Under the pieces are notes generated by a model. That model saw nothing but the letters and a program-made list of their open reading frames with translations. It was not told the DNA's origin and did not search any database. 43,530 nucleotides of DNA from Sedimenticola sp. (GTDB lineage: Bacteria; Pseudomonadota; Gammaproteobacteria; Chromatiales; Chromatiaceae): contig JALWMK010000106.1 in assembly GCA_027083925.1 (NCBI GenBank), forward strand, positions 1 to 43,530, read 5' to 3'. The position numbers and the translations under genes were made by a program. Positions 33,248 to 42,067 of the stretch are shown here, in pieces. The first letter of the stretch is position 1; every line of letters starts with the position of its first letter.

Positions 33248-35914
33248 TTAGTACTTTAGAGTATACTCAACATACACTACACGGCCCGTGTTGTTATACA
33301 GGCTCATGTGGTCTCGAGAGAATTTACCATCTTTGTCCAGGACGGGTTCCTCATTGGTCAAGTTACGTGCACCAATCTTGAGCGCACCCCAGTCGTCAGT
33401 CTCATATTTATAGGACAAATTCAGCGTAGTCCAGGAGTCCAGGTTGTTATTACTAGTCTCCAGAACCGCGCCATTCGGATTAACCACAATGAAGTCGGCT
33501 TCCGAGTGCTCACCAATGTAGTCTACCGTCATATCCACATAGTGTTTGCCCAGATTCCAGCCCAACCCGGCCTGCCAGCGCCATTCTGGCTGCAAATTGA
33601 ACCCGGCAGTTTCTTGAACTGGCCCTTTATAATAAACCTGTTGCTCATAAGAACGAGTATAGGAAGCCATGAACGATGGTGTCCACATACCGTATTTGGT
33701 GTCGAACATGCCTTGCAGTTGGAAATCGAAGCCATCGACATTCAGCTCACCAGAATTCGCTGTCCCGGTATGCACGGTAGGAGGGCCGCCACCCGTACGA
33801 TCTACCCACACACCGTCCGCCGAATTCAATGCTACTCCGGCAGCTTCTGCATACAACACCTCTTGAGTGGTAACGGAAGAAATCAGATCATCGATTTGAA
33901 TGTTCCAATAGGAAAGATCGGCTGTCCAGTCATCAATGAATTCCCAGCTGGCGCCCAAGCTAAAGCTCGTGGAAGTCTCCGCATCCAGGTCCGGATTTGA
34001 AGAATAGTATGTGTCAATCTGGCGCTCCGGACAGTCCTCAGCAGTGGTGCCTTGCGCGAAACAGGTTGTGTAATCAGTAGCATCTTCCGCTGAAAACGTT
34101 ATAGGACCATAGAGATCATCCAGTGCTGGCGCACGGAAACCCTGCCCCCAATGCGCACGTAGCGTGAGCGCATCCATCGCTTGCCAGATAAGCCCCAGCG
34201 ACGGGGATACCTCAGAGCCGAAGTCACTGTAATCATCGTAGCGAATGGCGGCATCCAACTCGAAATTCATTGGCAGGGGAATAACGGCCTCGGCAAAAAA
34301 TGCAGTTACATCACGCTCGCCAGCAGACGAATTGCCTGCGGAACCACCAACCTGACCAGCCTCTGAAGCCGCGTCGTACTGATTCACATAGTCATTTTCG
34401 AAGTACTCCATGCCACCCAATACAATCATGTCACCGGCGCCAAACATGTCTCCAACACTCCACTGCAACTGACCAAAATACTTGGTCATGGTGGTGTAGT
34501 TGTCCTGGCTGGTAGTGGCGCGCATCAGTCCCGCGCCCTCGGGAGAAAATGGATCAATTCCCTGCTCCAGAACAGTATTCAGCCCCGGATAAGACAAATA
34601 GTAGGTGCCCAGCTCTTTGGAATCATAGCGGTTGTACTGCGCGTACACCTCATAACTCAAAGTATCGGTAAGATCGCCGCGGAACCCGCCACTGACATCA
34701 TATTGCGTATCAGTAACCGTATTGTCACGCGGGCCAATGTTGGTCCAGCGGTAATAACCATACAGCTCATAATCCTCAGAAATTGTCCCGTCAGCAATCA
34801 TGGCATCAATATCGAAAGGATTATCAGGGTAATCCGCAGGATAGCCAGACCAGCCTGCGGCAGGCGGTGCATAGCGTCCCCAGGATTCTACGCGGGAAAA
34901 AATTGCGCTGGCAAAAAACTCCACATTATCCGTCAGCTCATAGTTGGTATCGATATAAGTATTGAAACGATTCAGCGCGGTTTTGTTGGCGGAAATATCG
35001 CCATACGCATAGGTACAGGCAGTGGAGTTCGGCAGGCCAAAAGCCGCCAGTCCCATCTCACCCATAAAACCACCAGTGGTAGGACAGCCATTGGCTGCCT
35101 GTATGTCAAAAAAACCGGTATTCGGATCATACAATTCTACAGTTTTACCATAGAAGGAAATACCGTCCGTATCCAGATAGATATCCAGACGGCCATCTCC
35201 ATTGTCACGAATCCATGGCGCGGTGTACTTGCGGTCACGGTCGAAAATGGGATCACGGCGATTCCATTCGATTGCGTAGGTGATATTACCCCTGTCGTTG
35301 GATGCGCCACCAACCAGGCTGGCACCTTCTTCGATGCCATCATCTTCGGAACGCTCACCATGGCGCGCTGTGATCTCAAAGCCTTCAAAATCCTGTTTCA
35401 GGATAATATTGACCACACCGGCTTCAGCATCAGAACCGTAAACCGCTGAAGCACTGTTCGGAAGAATATCAATTCGTTCCACGGCAGCCATGGGAATCAT
35501 ATTGATATTTACGGAAGCAGCTCCCATGCTTGGAGAGCCTGGAATGCGACGGCCATTCACCAAAACCAGGGTTCGCTCAGAACCCAGGCCACGCAGGTCT
35601 ATGGTCGCATTCGATTGAGCGGAACTACCAGAACGCTCACTGAAGGAACCAAATGCGTTAAGTGGAGAGGAACGCAGAACGTCTGCAATCATCAAGTCGC
35701 CAGTTGCCTCTATCTCGGCCTCGCCCATGGTTACTACATCGGTGGATTGCGCCAAGGTGCTGCGCTGGATGCGTGAACCGGTAACAACAACCTCCTCATC
35801 CGCCTCATTACCTTCCTCTGCAACTGCTGGAACAGCAGCCAAAGTGCTTGCAACCCCTATATACAGCGCGATATGTATCGCATTGCGCAGAATAGGATTA
35901 GTTTTTCGAATCAT
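33248..35914 (-). CDS. TonB-dependent outer-membrane receptor
   Basis: The 888-aa precursor has a signal peptide (about 1-32, ending AVA), a TonB box-like DEEVVVTGSRI (39-49), and a plug domain with DVLRSSPLNAFG, DLRGLGSERTLVLVNGRRI and NSASAVYGSDAEAGVVNIILK. A long beta-barrel follows, ending with the aromatic VVYVEYTLKY. It imports a nutrient; substrate is not fixed by the sequence. The plug type is common in receptors for peptides or carbohydrates. It lies downstream of the TonB module genes on the same strand, which suggests the module powers it. A terminator follows. Confidence 0.95.
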   Translation of the reverse strand: MIRKTNPILRNAIHIALYIGVASTLAAVPAVAEEGNEADEEVVVTGSRIQRSTLAQSTDVVTMGEAEIEATGDLMIADVLRSSPLNAFGSFSERSGSSAQSNATIDLRGLGSERTLVLVNGRRIPGSPSMGAASVNINMIPMAAVERIDILPNSASAVYGSDAEAGVVNIILKQDFEGFEITARHGERSEDDGIEEGASLVGGASNDRGNITYAIEWNRRDPIFDRDRKYTAPWIRDNGDGRLDIYLDTDGISFYGKTVELYDPNTGFFDIQAANGCPTTGGFMGEMGLAAFGLPNSTACTYAYGDISANKTALNRFNTYIDTNYELTDNVEFFASAIFSRVESWGRYAPPAAGWSGYPADYPDNPFDIDAMIADGTISEDYELYGYYRWTNIGPRDNTVTDTQYDVSGGFRGDLTDTLSYEVYAQYNRYDSKELGTYYLSYPGLNTVLEQGIDPFSPEGAGLMRATTSQDNYTTMTKYFGQLQWSVGDMFGAGDMIVLGGMEYFENDYVNQYDAASEAGQVGGSAGNSSAGERDVTAFFAEAVIPLPMNFELDAAIRYDDYSDFGSEVSPSLGLIWQAMDALTLRAHWGQGFRAPALDDLYGPITFSAEDATDYTTCFAQGTTAEDCPERQIDTYYSSNPDLDAETSTSFSLGASWEFIDDWTADLSYWNIQIDDLISSVTTQEVLYAEAAGVALNSADGVWVDRTGGGPPTVHTGTANSGELNVDGFDFQLQGMFDTKYGMWTPSFMASYTRSYEQQVYYKGPVQETAGFNLQPEWRWQAGLGWNLGKHYVDMTVDYIGEHSEADFIVVNPNGAVLETSNNNLDSWTTLNLSYKYETDDWGALKIGARNLTNEEPVLDKDGKFSRDHMSLYNNTGRVVYVEYTLKY

Positions 35915-36181
35915 TTTTTATGCCCCCGCATTAGGGATTAAAGCCCACATCAATTGTGGCATCAATCCGACAACAAATTAAATTTGTGGTAATAAACTAC
36001 AATTTGCGTGTTCAACTGTATGCTATTTGTAGCGACAATACAAGCCTGCCGCCCAGCATGCTGGCAACAGGCTATTGACTGGCGGCCGAAAACCATCTAA
36101 GCGTTGCTTTTTCCCAACACGCACTGCTGGCAATAGGCAGTTTTTCAGCTGTTAGCTGCATATACCCACCTTGTAGAACAG

Positions 36182-37516
36182 CTATCCTTGCGCCAGCGCT
36201 GCCGCACGTTCCAGTTCGGAGTCAATGTACTTGATCCATTGACGGGCAACTTTCTTGTTTTTCTTGTTGCCTGTTCTCGTGGCTGCTGCAAAAGCCGACT
36301 TTGCCTTGCTCAACATATTCATGTTGTAATAGCTCATGCCCAAAAGGATATTGGCGGAACCCACCCGCCTCAAACCACCTTTTTTCAAGCCGGTTTTCAG
36401 TGCTTTGATTGCGTCATTCCATTGATCCACGTTTGCATAGGCCTGTCCCAGACGAATCCACAACTCCCCGCCCGAAGATTTTTCCGCTGCCTTTCGCAAT
36501 GGTGGAATGGCTTTTTGATCCTCACGGGCCTGCATCCAGGATTGCGATAGCAAGCTCAGTATTTTCTCACTTTCCTTGACGATGCCTTTGTCAATTCCTT
36601 TCTCCAGCACTTTTCCAGCCTTGTACGGAACCCCATGCATTACAAACAGGCTGGCCAGATTCTTGATCTGGGACTCTGTAATCAAAAGGCCTTGTTCATA
36701 CATAGCCTCCATAATGCCCAGCTGTTTTTTGGTGTCGCCCATCTGGCTGTATGCGCCAGCCAGATCGTGCAGATACTGGGATTTTGGATACCGGCTCACC
36801 AGCTCCCGCAACACCAGCGCCATATTTTTATAGTCTTTTAATTCATAATAATTTACGCGCAGCAGCAGGTACCAGTTTTCCTTTACCGGCTTTCCCTTCT
36901 TTTTCTGAAGGGTGATCGCTTTCTGTAAGGGGGGGATGGCTTCCCTGTACTGCTTCAGTTTGTAATGAGCCTGCCCCAGCAGAGCGTAGGCATCAGGCCC
37001 GGGGTCATCGGTCAACGCCATCCATTTTTTTACTGTGGACAAAGCTTTGGGGTAATTCTCTGTTACAAAATACAGCTGGCTGAGTGTATATAGCGTACTA
37101 CTGCGAATTGCCTCTTGTAAATCCGGTTGCTTCAGCAACTTCTGGTAAGCAGTAATGGCTTTCGGGTAGTTTTCCTGAGAAAAATAAATGTAGGCATAGA
37201 AATTCCACAGCTGGGAAAGCTCTGTGCTGTTAAGGCGGCTCATCCCTTCGATTTTTTTCAGTATGGCCAATGCCTGTTTGTACTTCCGGGCCTCTACGAA
37301 CTCCTGTGCCTTGGTCAGACGCTCATAGGTTTTTTTTCGGATCAATGGCGCCTTGTTCTTTTTCTTTTCTTTCGCCTCTTTGGCAATACTGGCTGCAACC
37401 GCCGTTTCAGCTATCCCTATGCCCAGCAGCGCAACCGACAAGCAAATCGGCAATGCCAGCATCAGTTTCCCCAAGTTGAAAAAATTTACGCTCGTAAACA
37501 TTAATGGTCTCGACAT
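36182..37516 (-). CDS. Exported TPR-repeat protein of a TonB system
   Basis: The 444-aa product has an N-terminal signal segment (about 14-42) and then a Lys-rich linker and many tetratricopeptide helices. Repeats such as AQEFVEARKYKQALAILKK, YSQENYPKAITAYQKLL-like and AYANVDQWNDAIKALKTGL are clear. In Vibrio TonB2-like clusters a TPR protein follows tonB. It probably acts in the periplasm as a scaffold or partner of TonB. It starts 24 bases after tonB. The ribosome site is weak; ATG 37501 is an alternative start. Confidence 0.85.
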   Translation of the reverse strand: MSRPLMFTSVNFFNLGKLMLALPICLSVALLGIGIAETAVAASIAKEAKEKKKNKAPLIRKKTYERLTKAQEFVEARKYKQALAILKKIEGMSRLNSTELSQLWNFYAYIYFSQENYPKAITAYQKLLKQPDLQEAIRSSTLYTLSQLYFVTENYPKALSTVKKWMALTDDPGPDAYALLGQAHYKLKQYREAIPPLQKAITLQKKKGKPVKENWYLLLRVNYYELKDYKNMALVLRELVSRYPKSQYLHDLAGAYSQMGDTKKQLGIMEAMYEQGLLITESQIKNLASLFVMHGVPYKAGKVLEKGIDKGIVKESEKILSLLSQSWMQAREDQKAIPPLRKAAEKSSGGELWIRLGQAYANVDQWNDAIKALKTGLKKGGLRRVGSANILLGMSYYNMNMLSKAKSAFAAATRTGNKKNKKVARQWIKYIDSELERAAALAQG

Positions 37517-37540
37517 TTGTTCAACTTAATCCCGTTCCAT

Positions 37541-38158
37541 TCATTTTTCCAGCTGGAAAATAATTTTATTGCGGACGCCTGGCACTTCCATCGGCTTGCC
37601 ATCTTCCGTTCTCGGCTTGTATTTGAATTTTGCCGCCGCCCGCACCGCCGCCCGGTGAAAAATGCTGGATGACGGATCAGAAGAAACCACCACGATATCT
37701 TTTGTGCCACCCTGCTTGGTCACGGTAAATTCCAGCAGCACCCAGCCTTCAATCCCACGTTGCAAGGCGCGCCGCGGATATACCGGCGCCACCTTGACCA
37801 CTGGCAAGTATTCGGAATCACCTGGCGCCAAGCTAATCCCGCCGGAAGTCATGGAGATGTCCGTATCAACCGATATGGCGGCAACCGATATTTTGTCTGC
37901 CGTGGGATCAGCCTGATCCATTTCCGGCGGTGGCGGCTCGGGTGGTGGTGCTTTTGGTGGTGGCGGCTTTTCTGGTTTGCGCTGGCGCTGCTTTACGGTC
38001 TCATCCCGTTTAATACGAACAAAATCCACAAAATAGGAAGCACTGGATTCGTCCAGGCTGCGATCTGCCGTAGCAATCAAATACTGCATGGTAAACACCA
38101 GCGCAAAAGCCACTAGCGAAGCCAGCAGAAAGGCAATGATATAACGCAACAGACGCAT
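37541..38158 (-). CDS. tonB: Energy transducer TonB
   Basis: From ATG 38158 the protein is 205 aa: one N-terminal membrane helix (about 4-27), a Pro-rich spacer with PEKPPPPKAPPPEPPPPE (about 62-80), and a C-terminal TonB domain with VAPVYPRRALQRGIEGWVLLEF. The longer frame to 38218 overlaps exbD and is rejected. TonB carries ExbB/ExbD energy to outer-membrane receptors. It starts four bases after the exbD stop. The short Pro-rich spacer is shorter than in E. coli TonB, as in TonB2-type proteins. Confidence 0.94.
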   Translation of the reverse strand: MRLLRYIIAFLLASLVAFALVFTMQYLIATADRSLDESSASYFVDFVRIKRDETVKQRQRKPEKPPPPKAPPPEPPPPEMDQADPTADKISVAAISVDTDISMTSGGISLAPGDSEYLPVVKVAPVYPRRALQRGIEGWVLLEFTVTKQGGTKDIVVVSSDPSSSIFHRAAVRAAAKFKYKPRTEDGKPMEVPGVRNKIIFQLEK

Positions 38159-38162
38159 GTAT

Positions 38163-38573
38163 CTATTGTTCCTGCGCAGCAATGGATACGTTGTAAACAC
38201 CAGCCTGGCGGGAAGCATCCATCACCTGGATCAAGGTGTTGGTTTTCGACTCTTTATCAGCCTGGATAACTACGGAGCCTTGTGGGTTTTCCGCGTGCAA
38301 GCGCTCAATATTTGGCCGAACCGAGCGTATATCAACCTGTCGGCGGTCAATCCAGATATTGTCGTTTGCATCAATCGCAATCAGGATGTTGGCTTTGGCT
38401 TTTTTGACCGCAGTTGCTGCTTGCGGTCGATTCACATCAATGCCTGCCTCTTTCACAAAGGTGGAAGTTACAATGAAAAAGATCAACATGATGAACACCA
38501 CATCCAGCATGGGTGTGATATCAATATCGGCCTCTTCATCAGAAGATGTAACGCGGGAAAATGGTTTACGCAT
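38163..38573 (-). CDS. exbD: ExbD/TolR family biopolymer transport protein
   Basis: The 136-aa protein has one N-terminal helix (about 22-41) with the functional Asp in ITPMLDVVFIMLIFF (D24), followed by a periplasmic domain. It forms the proton-driven stator with ExbB. It lies between exbB and tonB in the same operon. Confidence 0.95.
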   Translation of the reverse strand: MRKPFSRVTSSDEEADIDITPMLDVVFIMLIFFIVTSTFVKEAGIDVNRPQAATAVKKAKANILIAIDANDNIWIDRRQVDIRSVRPNIERLHAENPQGSVVIQADKESKTNTLIQVMDASRQAGVYNVSIAAQEQ

Positions 38574-38593
38574 TGTTTCTCTCTATCAGCGGG

Positions 38594-39133
38594 TCAGACA
38601 AAAGTCAGGTTTTCACCAAGCAGCGCACGCTCCCGAAGCGCCTTCTTCTGTAGCCAGGTATTCAGGAAGACTCCAGACAACGCCACTACCATCCCCGCCA
38701 TGGTGGGAACAGTAGCCTTTGAGACGCCTGCGGCAAGCGAACGCGGATTGCCGGATCCGGAAATGGCCATAACATCAAACACCTCAACCATGCCGGTTAC
38801 CGTGCCCAACAAACCCAGCAAAGGACAAAGCACCACCAGCGCCTTGATGATGGGTAGGTTTTTTTCCATATTCATGCTTACACGGGAGATCATTTGCTCG
38901 CGAATCTGGTGCGCATACCAACTGCCATGGTCGGTACGCGCATTCCAGTCTGCCAAAGCCCGGCGTATTTCCTTGCGATGCCCTCCATACAGAAACAGGA
39001 GGCGTTCGATCATAAAGCCCCAGAGCACCAGCGCCACGATCGCGATTACTGTCAGTACCGGGCCACCCATTTCCAGAAAGTCCCGCACCGCTTCCAGCAC
39101 AGTGTAAAATTCGGTTATCAAATGTTCCATCAC
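38594..39133 (-). CDS. exbB: ExbB/TolQ family proton channel protein
   Basis: The 179-aa protein has three membrane helices. The conserved PLLGLLGTVTGMVEVF (about 104-119) and ATVPTMAGMVVALSGVFLNTWL (about 139-160) mark MotA/TolQ/ExbB. ATG 39133 or the adjacent ATG three bases in could start it. It is eight bases downstream of the larger ExbB-like gene. Confidence 0.94.
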   Translation of the reverse strand: MMEHLITEFYTVLEAVRDFLEMGGPVLTVIAIVALVLWGFMIERLLFLYGGHRKEIRRALADWNARTDHGSWYAHQIREQMISRVSMNMEKNLPIIKALVVLCPLLGLLGTVTGMVEVFDVMAISGSGNPRSLAAGVSKATVPTMAGMVVALSGVFLNTWLQKKALRERALLGENLTFV

Positions 39134-39141
39134 CTTCAGCC

Positions 39142-40527
39142 TCAGGCTTTCGCAGGAAATTTACCGTGCTGTTCGGCGAATTCCGCCACCATGCCTGCAG
39201 CTTGCTCATCCAGAATCTGCTGGATGGAACGCGAGCGGCTGGCAACCATCGTATGCAGTAATACCGTGGGAATAGCCACGACCAGACCCAGCACCGTGGT
39301 CATCAGCGCCTGGGAAATACCACCCGCCATCAATTTTGGATCGCCAGTGCCAAACAAGGTAATTGCCTGGAAGGTAACGATCATGCCGGTCACCGTACCC
39401 AGCAAACCCAGCAATGGCGCAACCACGGAAATAATTTTCAGCCACATGACACCACGGGAAAGCTTCGGTGATTCGCGCAATATCGCCTCGCCCAGTTTGA
39501 GTTCCAGCGTTTCTACATCTGTGTCTGTATTTTCATGATAGGCCAGAAGGATGCGCCCCAGAGGGTTGTTTTTCTTTGGCTTATCCGCATGCTTGGCCTG
39601 TGAACGCACCTTGAGACCAGTAACCGTAAGCACCAGCATCAACACTACCGACAGAAGCAAAGCGATGCCTCCCAGTGCGATAATGACATACCCCACCACT
39701 CCCCCTTGATGTATGCGCTCCTCAATGGAAGGGGATTGCACCAGTAATGACAGAATCTGCCCCCTTGAAGGATCGACGCCCACAGGCGTAACACCGGAAG
39801 TAGCCGACTCCAGTTCCCTTATACCCTTCAGGAACCGCCCCTGGGGCTGGCGCGCCAGCTCCACTATACGACCGGTCTCTGGCACATAGTTCAGGTATTT
39901 TCCATCAGCCACCAGATTGAATACGCCAATACGGATAACGTCACGTTGTTCCATATCACCAGAAGCGGTGACCACCTTTGTTGGGACTTTGACTACACGG
40001 CCACTTTCCGTCATCTCACGCTGCAATTCGAACCACAAGCGTTCAATATCCTCAATGGAGGCAAGCTTGCTGCTTTGCCCCATTTTTTTTGCCAGCTCTT
40101 CCAGGAAAATACCGCGCTCTGGAAACTGGATTTGGGTCAATGAGTTATCAAACTGCCCTTTGGCATCGCCCGCTGCCTGTTGCAGCACGCCAAAGAGTTC
40201 TTTCAGGGAACCCAGACGGTTTTTCAGTGTTTCCTGCGCCTCGGCCAAAAGCTTTTCATTGGCATCAAATTCAGCTTCCATTTTTGCGCTTTTTTCTTCC
40301 AGACGCTTGCGCTTGGCCTTTTCCGCCGCAAGGATTTTTTGTTGCTCGGCCTTTTCTGCCCGAAAACGCGCCTCCCGCGCCCTATTTTCCTTGGCATCTG
40401 TCAGCTTTCCCGCCTGAACCTGTTTCAGCAAAGCATCCAGGGACAGCTTCTCCGCCGCACTGGCGGTAACAGAAAACGACGCTGCCAAAACCAGTGTCAG
40501 GCTGATTACCCATTTATTCAGTCTCAT
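39142..40527 (-). CDS. Large MotA/TolQ/ExbB-family protein with periplasmic coiled coil (TtpC-like)
   Basis: The 461-aa protein has a signal peptide (about 1-24) and then a periplasmic N-terminal half dominated by a charged coiled coil (residues 40-105). A C-terminal ExbB-type channel domain (about 275-440) carries PLLGLLGTVTGMIVTFQAI and LMTTVLGLVVAIPTVLLHTMV. Vibrio TonB2 systems contain TtpC with the same plan, which is needed for TonB2-dependent iron uptake. Its start overlaps the DUF3450 stop by four bases. This is not a duplicate of exbB. Confidence 0.9.
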   Translation of the reverse strand: MRLNKWVISLTLVLAASFSVTASAAEKLSLDALLKQVQAGKLTDAKENRAREARFRAEKAEQQKILAAEKAKRKRLEEKSAKMEAEFDANEKLLAEAQETLKNRLGSLKELFGVLQQAAGDAKGQFDNSLTQIQFPERGIFLEELAKKMGQSSKLASIEDIERLWFELQREMTESGRVVKVPTKVVTASGDMEQRDVIRIGVFNLVADGKYLNYVPETGRIVELARQPQGRFLKGIRELESATSGVTPVGVDPSRGQILSLLVQSPSIEERIHQGGVVGYVIIALGGIALLLSVVLMLVLTVTGLKVRSQAKHADKPKKNNPLGRILLAYHENTDTDVETLELKLGEAILRESPKLSRGVMWLKIISVVAPLLGLLGTVTGMIVTFQAITLFGTGDPKLMAGGISQALMTTVLGLVVAIPTVLLHTMVASRSRSIQQILDEQAAGMVAEFAEQHGKFPAKA

Positions 40528-41309
40528 TTGGCAGTCTCCGGGGCTTCGATAGGCAAAATCAGGAGGTCAGGCGCAACCTGTTTGCGCGCTACACGCAGGC
40601 CCTTGCTTACCTGGTTACGATAAATTTCCGGAGGAAGGATATCCCACTGAGAGGTCTTTTTGTTCCATACGCCGGTGCTATCCTTTCCGATTGTTTGATA
40701 CAGCAGCACCGTCCTGCCAATACGCAGGAAATCCACTTCCCTTTCCTTTCCTCCTACAGATACCTCACCCTTGTAAGCCTCGATGGTGCGGCCATATTCA
40801 CCTTCGATCTGATAGGCCTCAATAACGCGGCGAAATTTTTCCGCTGCCGTCACATCGGCCCGCTCCATCATCTCGCGCAAGGAATGCACACGTTTTTCAC
40901 GCTCTTCCATTAAAAATGGCACATCCAGCTGCACAAACTGATCTAGTGTATCGATCATCCTTACCATTAGAGGGATAATCTGGCGCTCAATCAGCGCCAC
41001 GCTCTGAATGGATTTTTGAATCTGGGAAAGCTCGGAATTCTGGTCATCCAGTTGCTTTTGCAACAAACGGTTATAAATTTCCAGACCCTCATTGATCTTG
41101 AGTATGCTTTTGTAATCTCCCACAATATCGTAGGTCTTATCGCTTACCGCATTGATCTTGACTTGGGACTTGGCTGCCGCCTTGATGCGTGCCTCTTCTT
41201 CGGCGATTACCTTGTCAACCTTCGCCGCTGCCGCCAGCCCGGGCGCCAGCAATACGGAAGCTGCCAGCGCCAAACCGACAAAACGGCGACCAATAGCAAT
41301 GATTTGCAT
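40524..41309 (-). CDS. DUF3450 family periplasmic protein
   Basis: The 261-aa protein has a signal peptide (about 1-27, ending AAA), an N-terminal coiled coil (about 28-100) and a C-terminal domain with ERQIIPLMVRMIDTLDQFV and EGEYGRTIEAYKG typical of DUF3450. The start at 41309 with GGAGAGTATG upstream is better than the longer frame from 41351. It is first in the cluster DUF3450–ExbB–ExbB–ExbD–TonB–TPR. The function is unknown; conserved neighbourhood suggests a periplasmic accessory. Confidence 0.9.
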   Translation of the reverse strand: MQIIAIGRRFVGLALAASVLLAPGLAAAAKVDKVIAEEEARIKAAAKSQVKINAVSDKTYDIVGDYKSILKINEGLEIYNRLLQKQLDDQNSELSQIQKSIQSVALIERQIIPLMVRMIDTLDQFVQLDVPFLMEEREKRVHSLREMMERADVTAAEKFRRVIEAYQIEGEYGRTIEAYKGEVSVGGKEREVDFLRIGRTVLLYQTIGKDSTGVWNKKTSQWDILPPEIYRNQVSKGLRVARKQVAPDLLILPIEAPETAK

Positions 41310-41687
41310 ACATACTCTCCAAAATAATTCTGGTGGCGCCAGAAGGCGCAAAGAACAATCAAGCGATAACTTGAGGATATTACTAGATTCTGAATCCCTT
41401 GTACAAGCCGCTGCCTACACAACGCCGATCAGCCACAATAAAAGCATTTTGGAAAAAGACCGGAAGAGGTCATCACTTTTCTTGCTTATACCTGACCCCG
41501 TGGATTCAGGGCGGATGCAGAGTGTATAATATTGATTTCCCGGTGGAATCAAAAAATGCCCGCTTAACCGAATTAAACCGGCCACCAAATATGTCGTCCT
41601 CAGTGCTGCGAGCCATTGCTGAATCACTGCATATACCCTATGAACCCGGCTGATGCCGTCTCAATTTATAACCCCTTCGTGAAAACA
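41310..41687. other. Intergenic region between divergent DUF3450 operon and apaG
   Basis: This 378-bp divergent region must hold the promoters of both operons. It has a 5-bp GCGCC/GGCGC hairpin at 41336-41349, within the leader of the leftward operon. It also holds the 15-bp family-B motif (41447-41461) and repeat copy C (41572-41639). I found no convincing Fur box or promoter consensus by eye. Confidence 0.5.
41447..41639. repeat. Dispersed repeat family B, copy C (split)
   Basis: The 15-mer TTTTGGAAAAAGACC (41447-41461) and the core (41572-41639) match the two segments at 20931-21024. Here they are about 110 bases apart instead of about 16, so other DNA separates them. It lies immediately before apaG. 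Confidence 0.55.
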
Positions 41688-42062
41688 ATGCCAAAGCACC
41701 AGATACAAATAGAAGTGGAAAGCACCTTTCTCGAAGAGCAATCTGCTCCGGAAGAAGAGCGGTTTGTTTTCGGCTACACCATTACCATCAGCAACCGGGG
41801 CAATATCCCCGCGAAACTGCTCAACCGCCACTGGATCATCACCGATGCCAACGGCAAGGTCGAAGAGGTCCGCGGCAAGGGCGTGGTGGGTGATCAGCCT
41901 GATCTGCAGCCTGGTCAGCAGTACCAGTACAGCAGCGGTGCAATCCTGGAAACCCCCGTCGGCGCGATGGAAGGTGACTATGAAATGGTGGACGACCAGG
42001 GCGAGCATTTCCTGACCCCCATCCCCGTCTTTTCCCTGCAGACACCCAATACCATCAACTAA
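41688..42062 (+). CDS. apaG: ApaG protein (Co2+/Mg2+ efflux-linked, FN3-like fold)
   Basis: The 124-aa protein matches ApaG across its length: ERFVFGYTITISNRGNIPAKLLNRHWIITDANG, VRGKGVVGDQPDL and YSSGAILETPVGAMEGDYEM. Upstream in-frame starts at 41616 or 41640 would add residues lying partly in repeat DNA; ATG 41688 gives the family length. Function is unclear: it binds nucleotides/phosphates and is linked to cobalt resistance in some species. It is followed by apaH after five bases. Confidence 0.92.
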   Translation: MPKHQIQIEVESTFLEEQSAPEEERFVFGYTITISNRGNIPAKLLNRHWIITDANGKVEEVRGKGVVGDQPDLQPGQQYQYSSGAILETPVGAMEGDYEMVDDQGEHFLTPIPVFSLQTPNTIN

Positions 42063-42067
42063 CCATC

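Noticed and set aside
34703-35449. Rightward 248-codon ORF inside the TonB-dependent receptor
   Set aside because: Ile/Arg/Thr-rich antisense frame of a well-supported receptor gene.
38159-38218. Longer tonB start
   Set aside because: It would overlap exbD by over 50 bases and add a non-membrane leader; the start at 38158 puts the membrane helix at the N-terminus.
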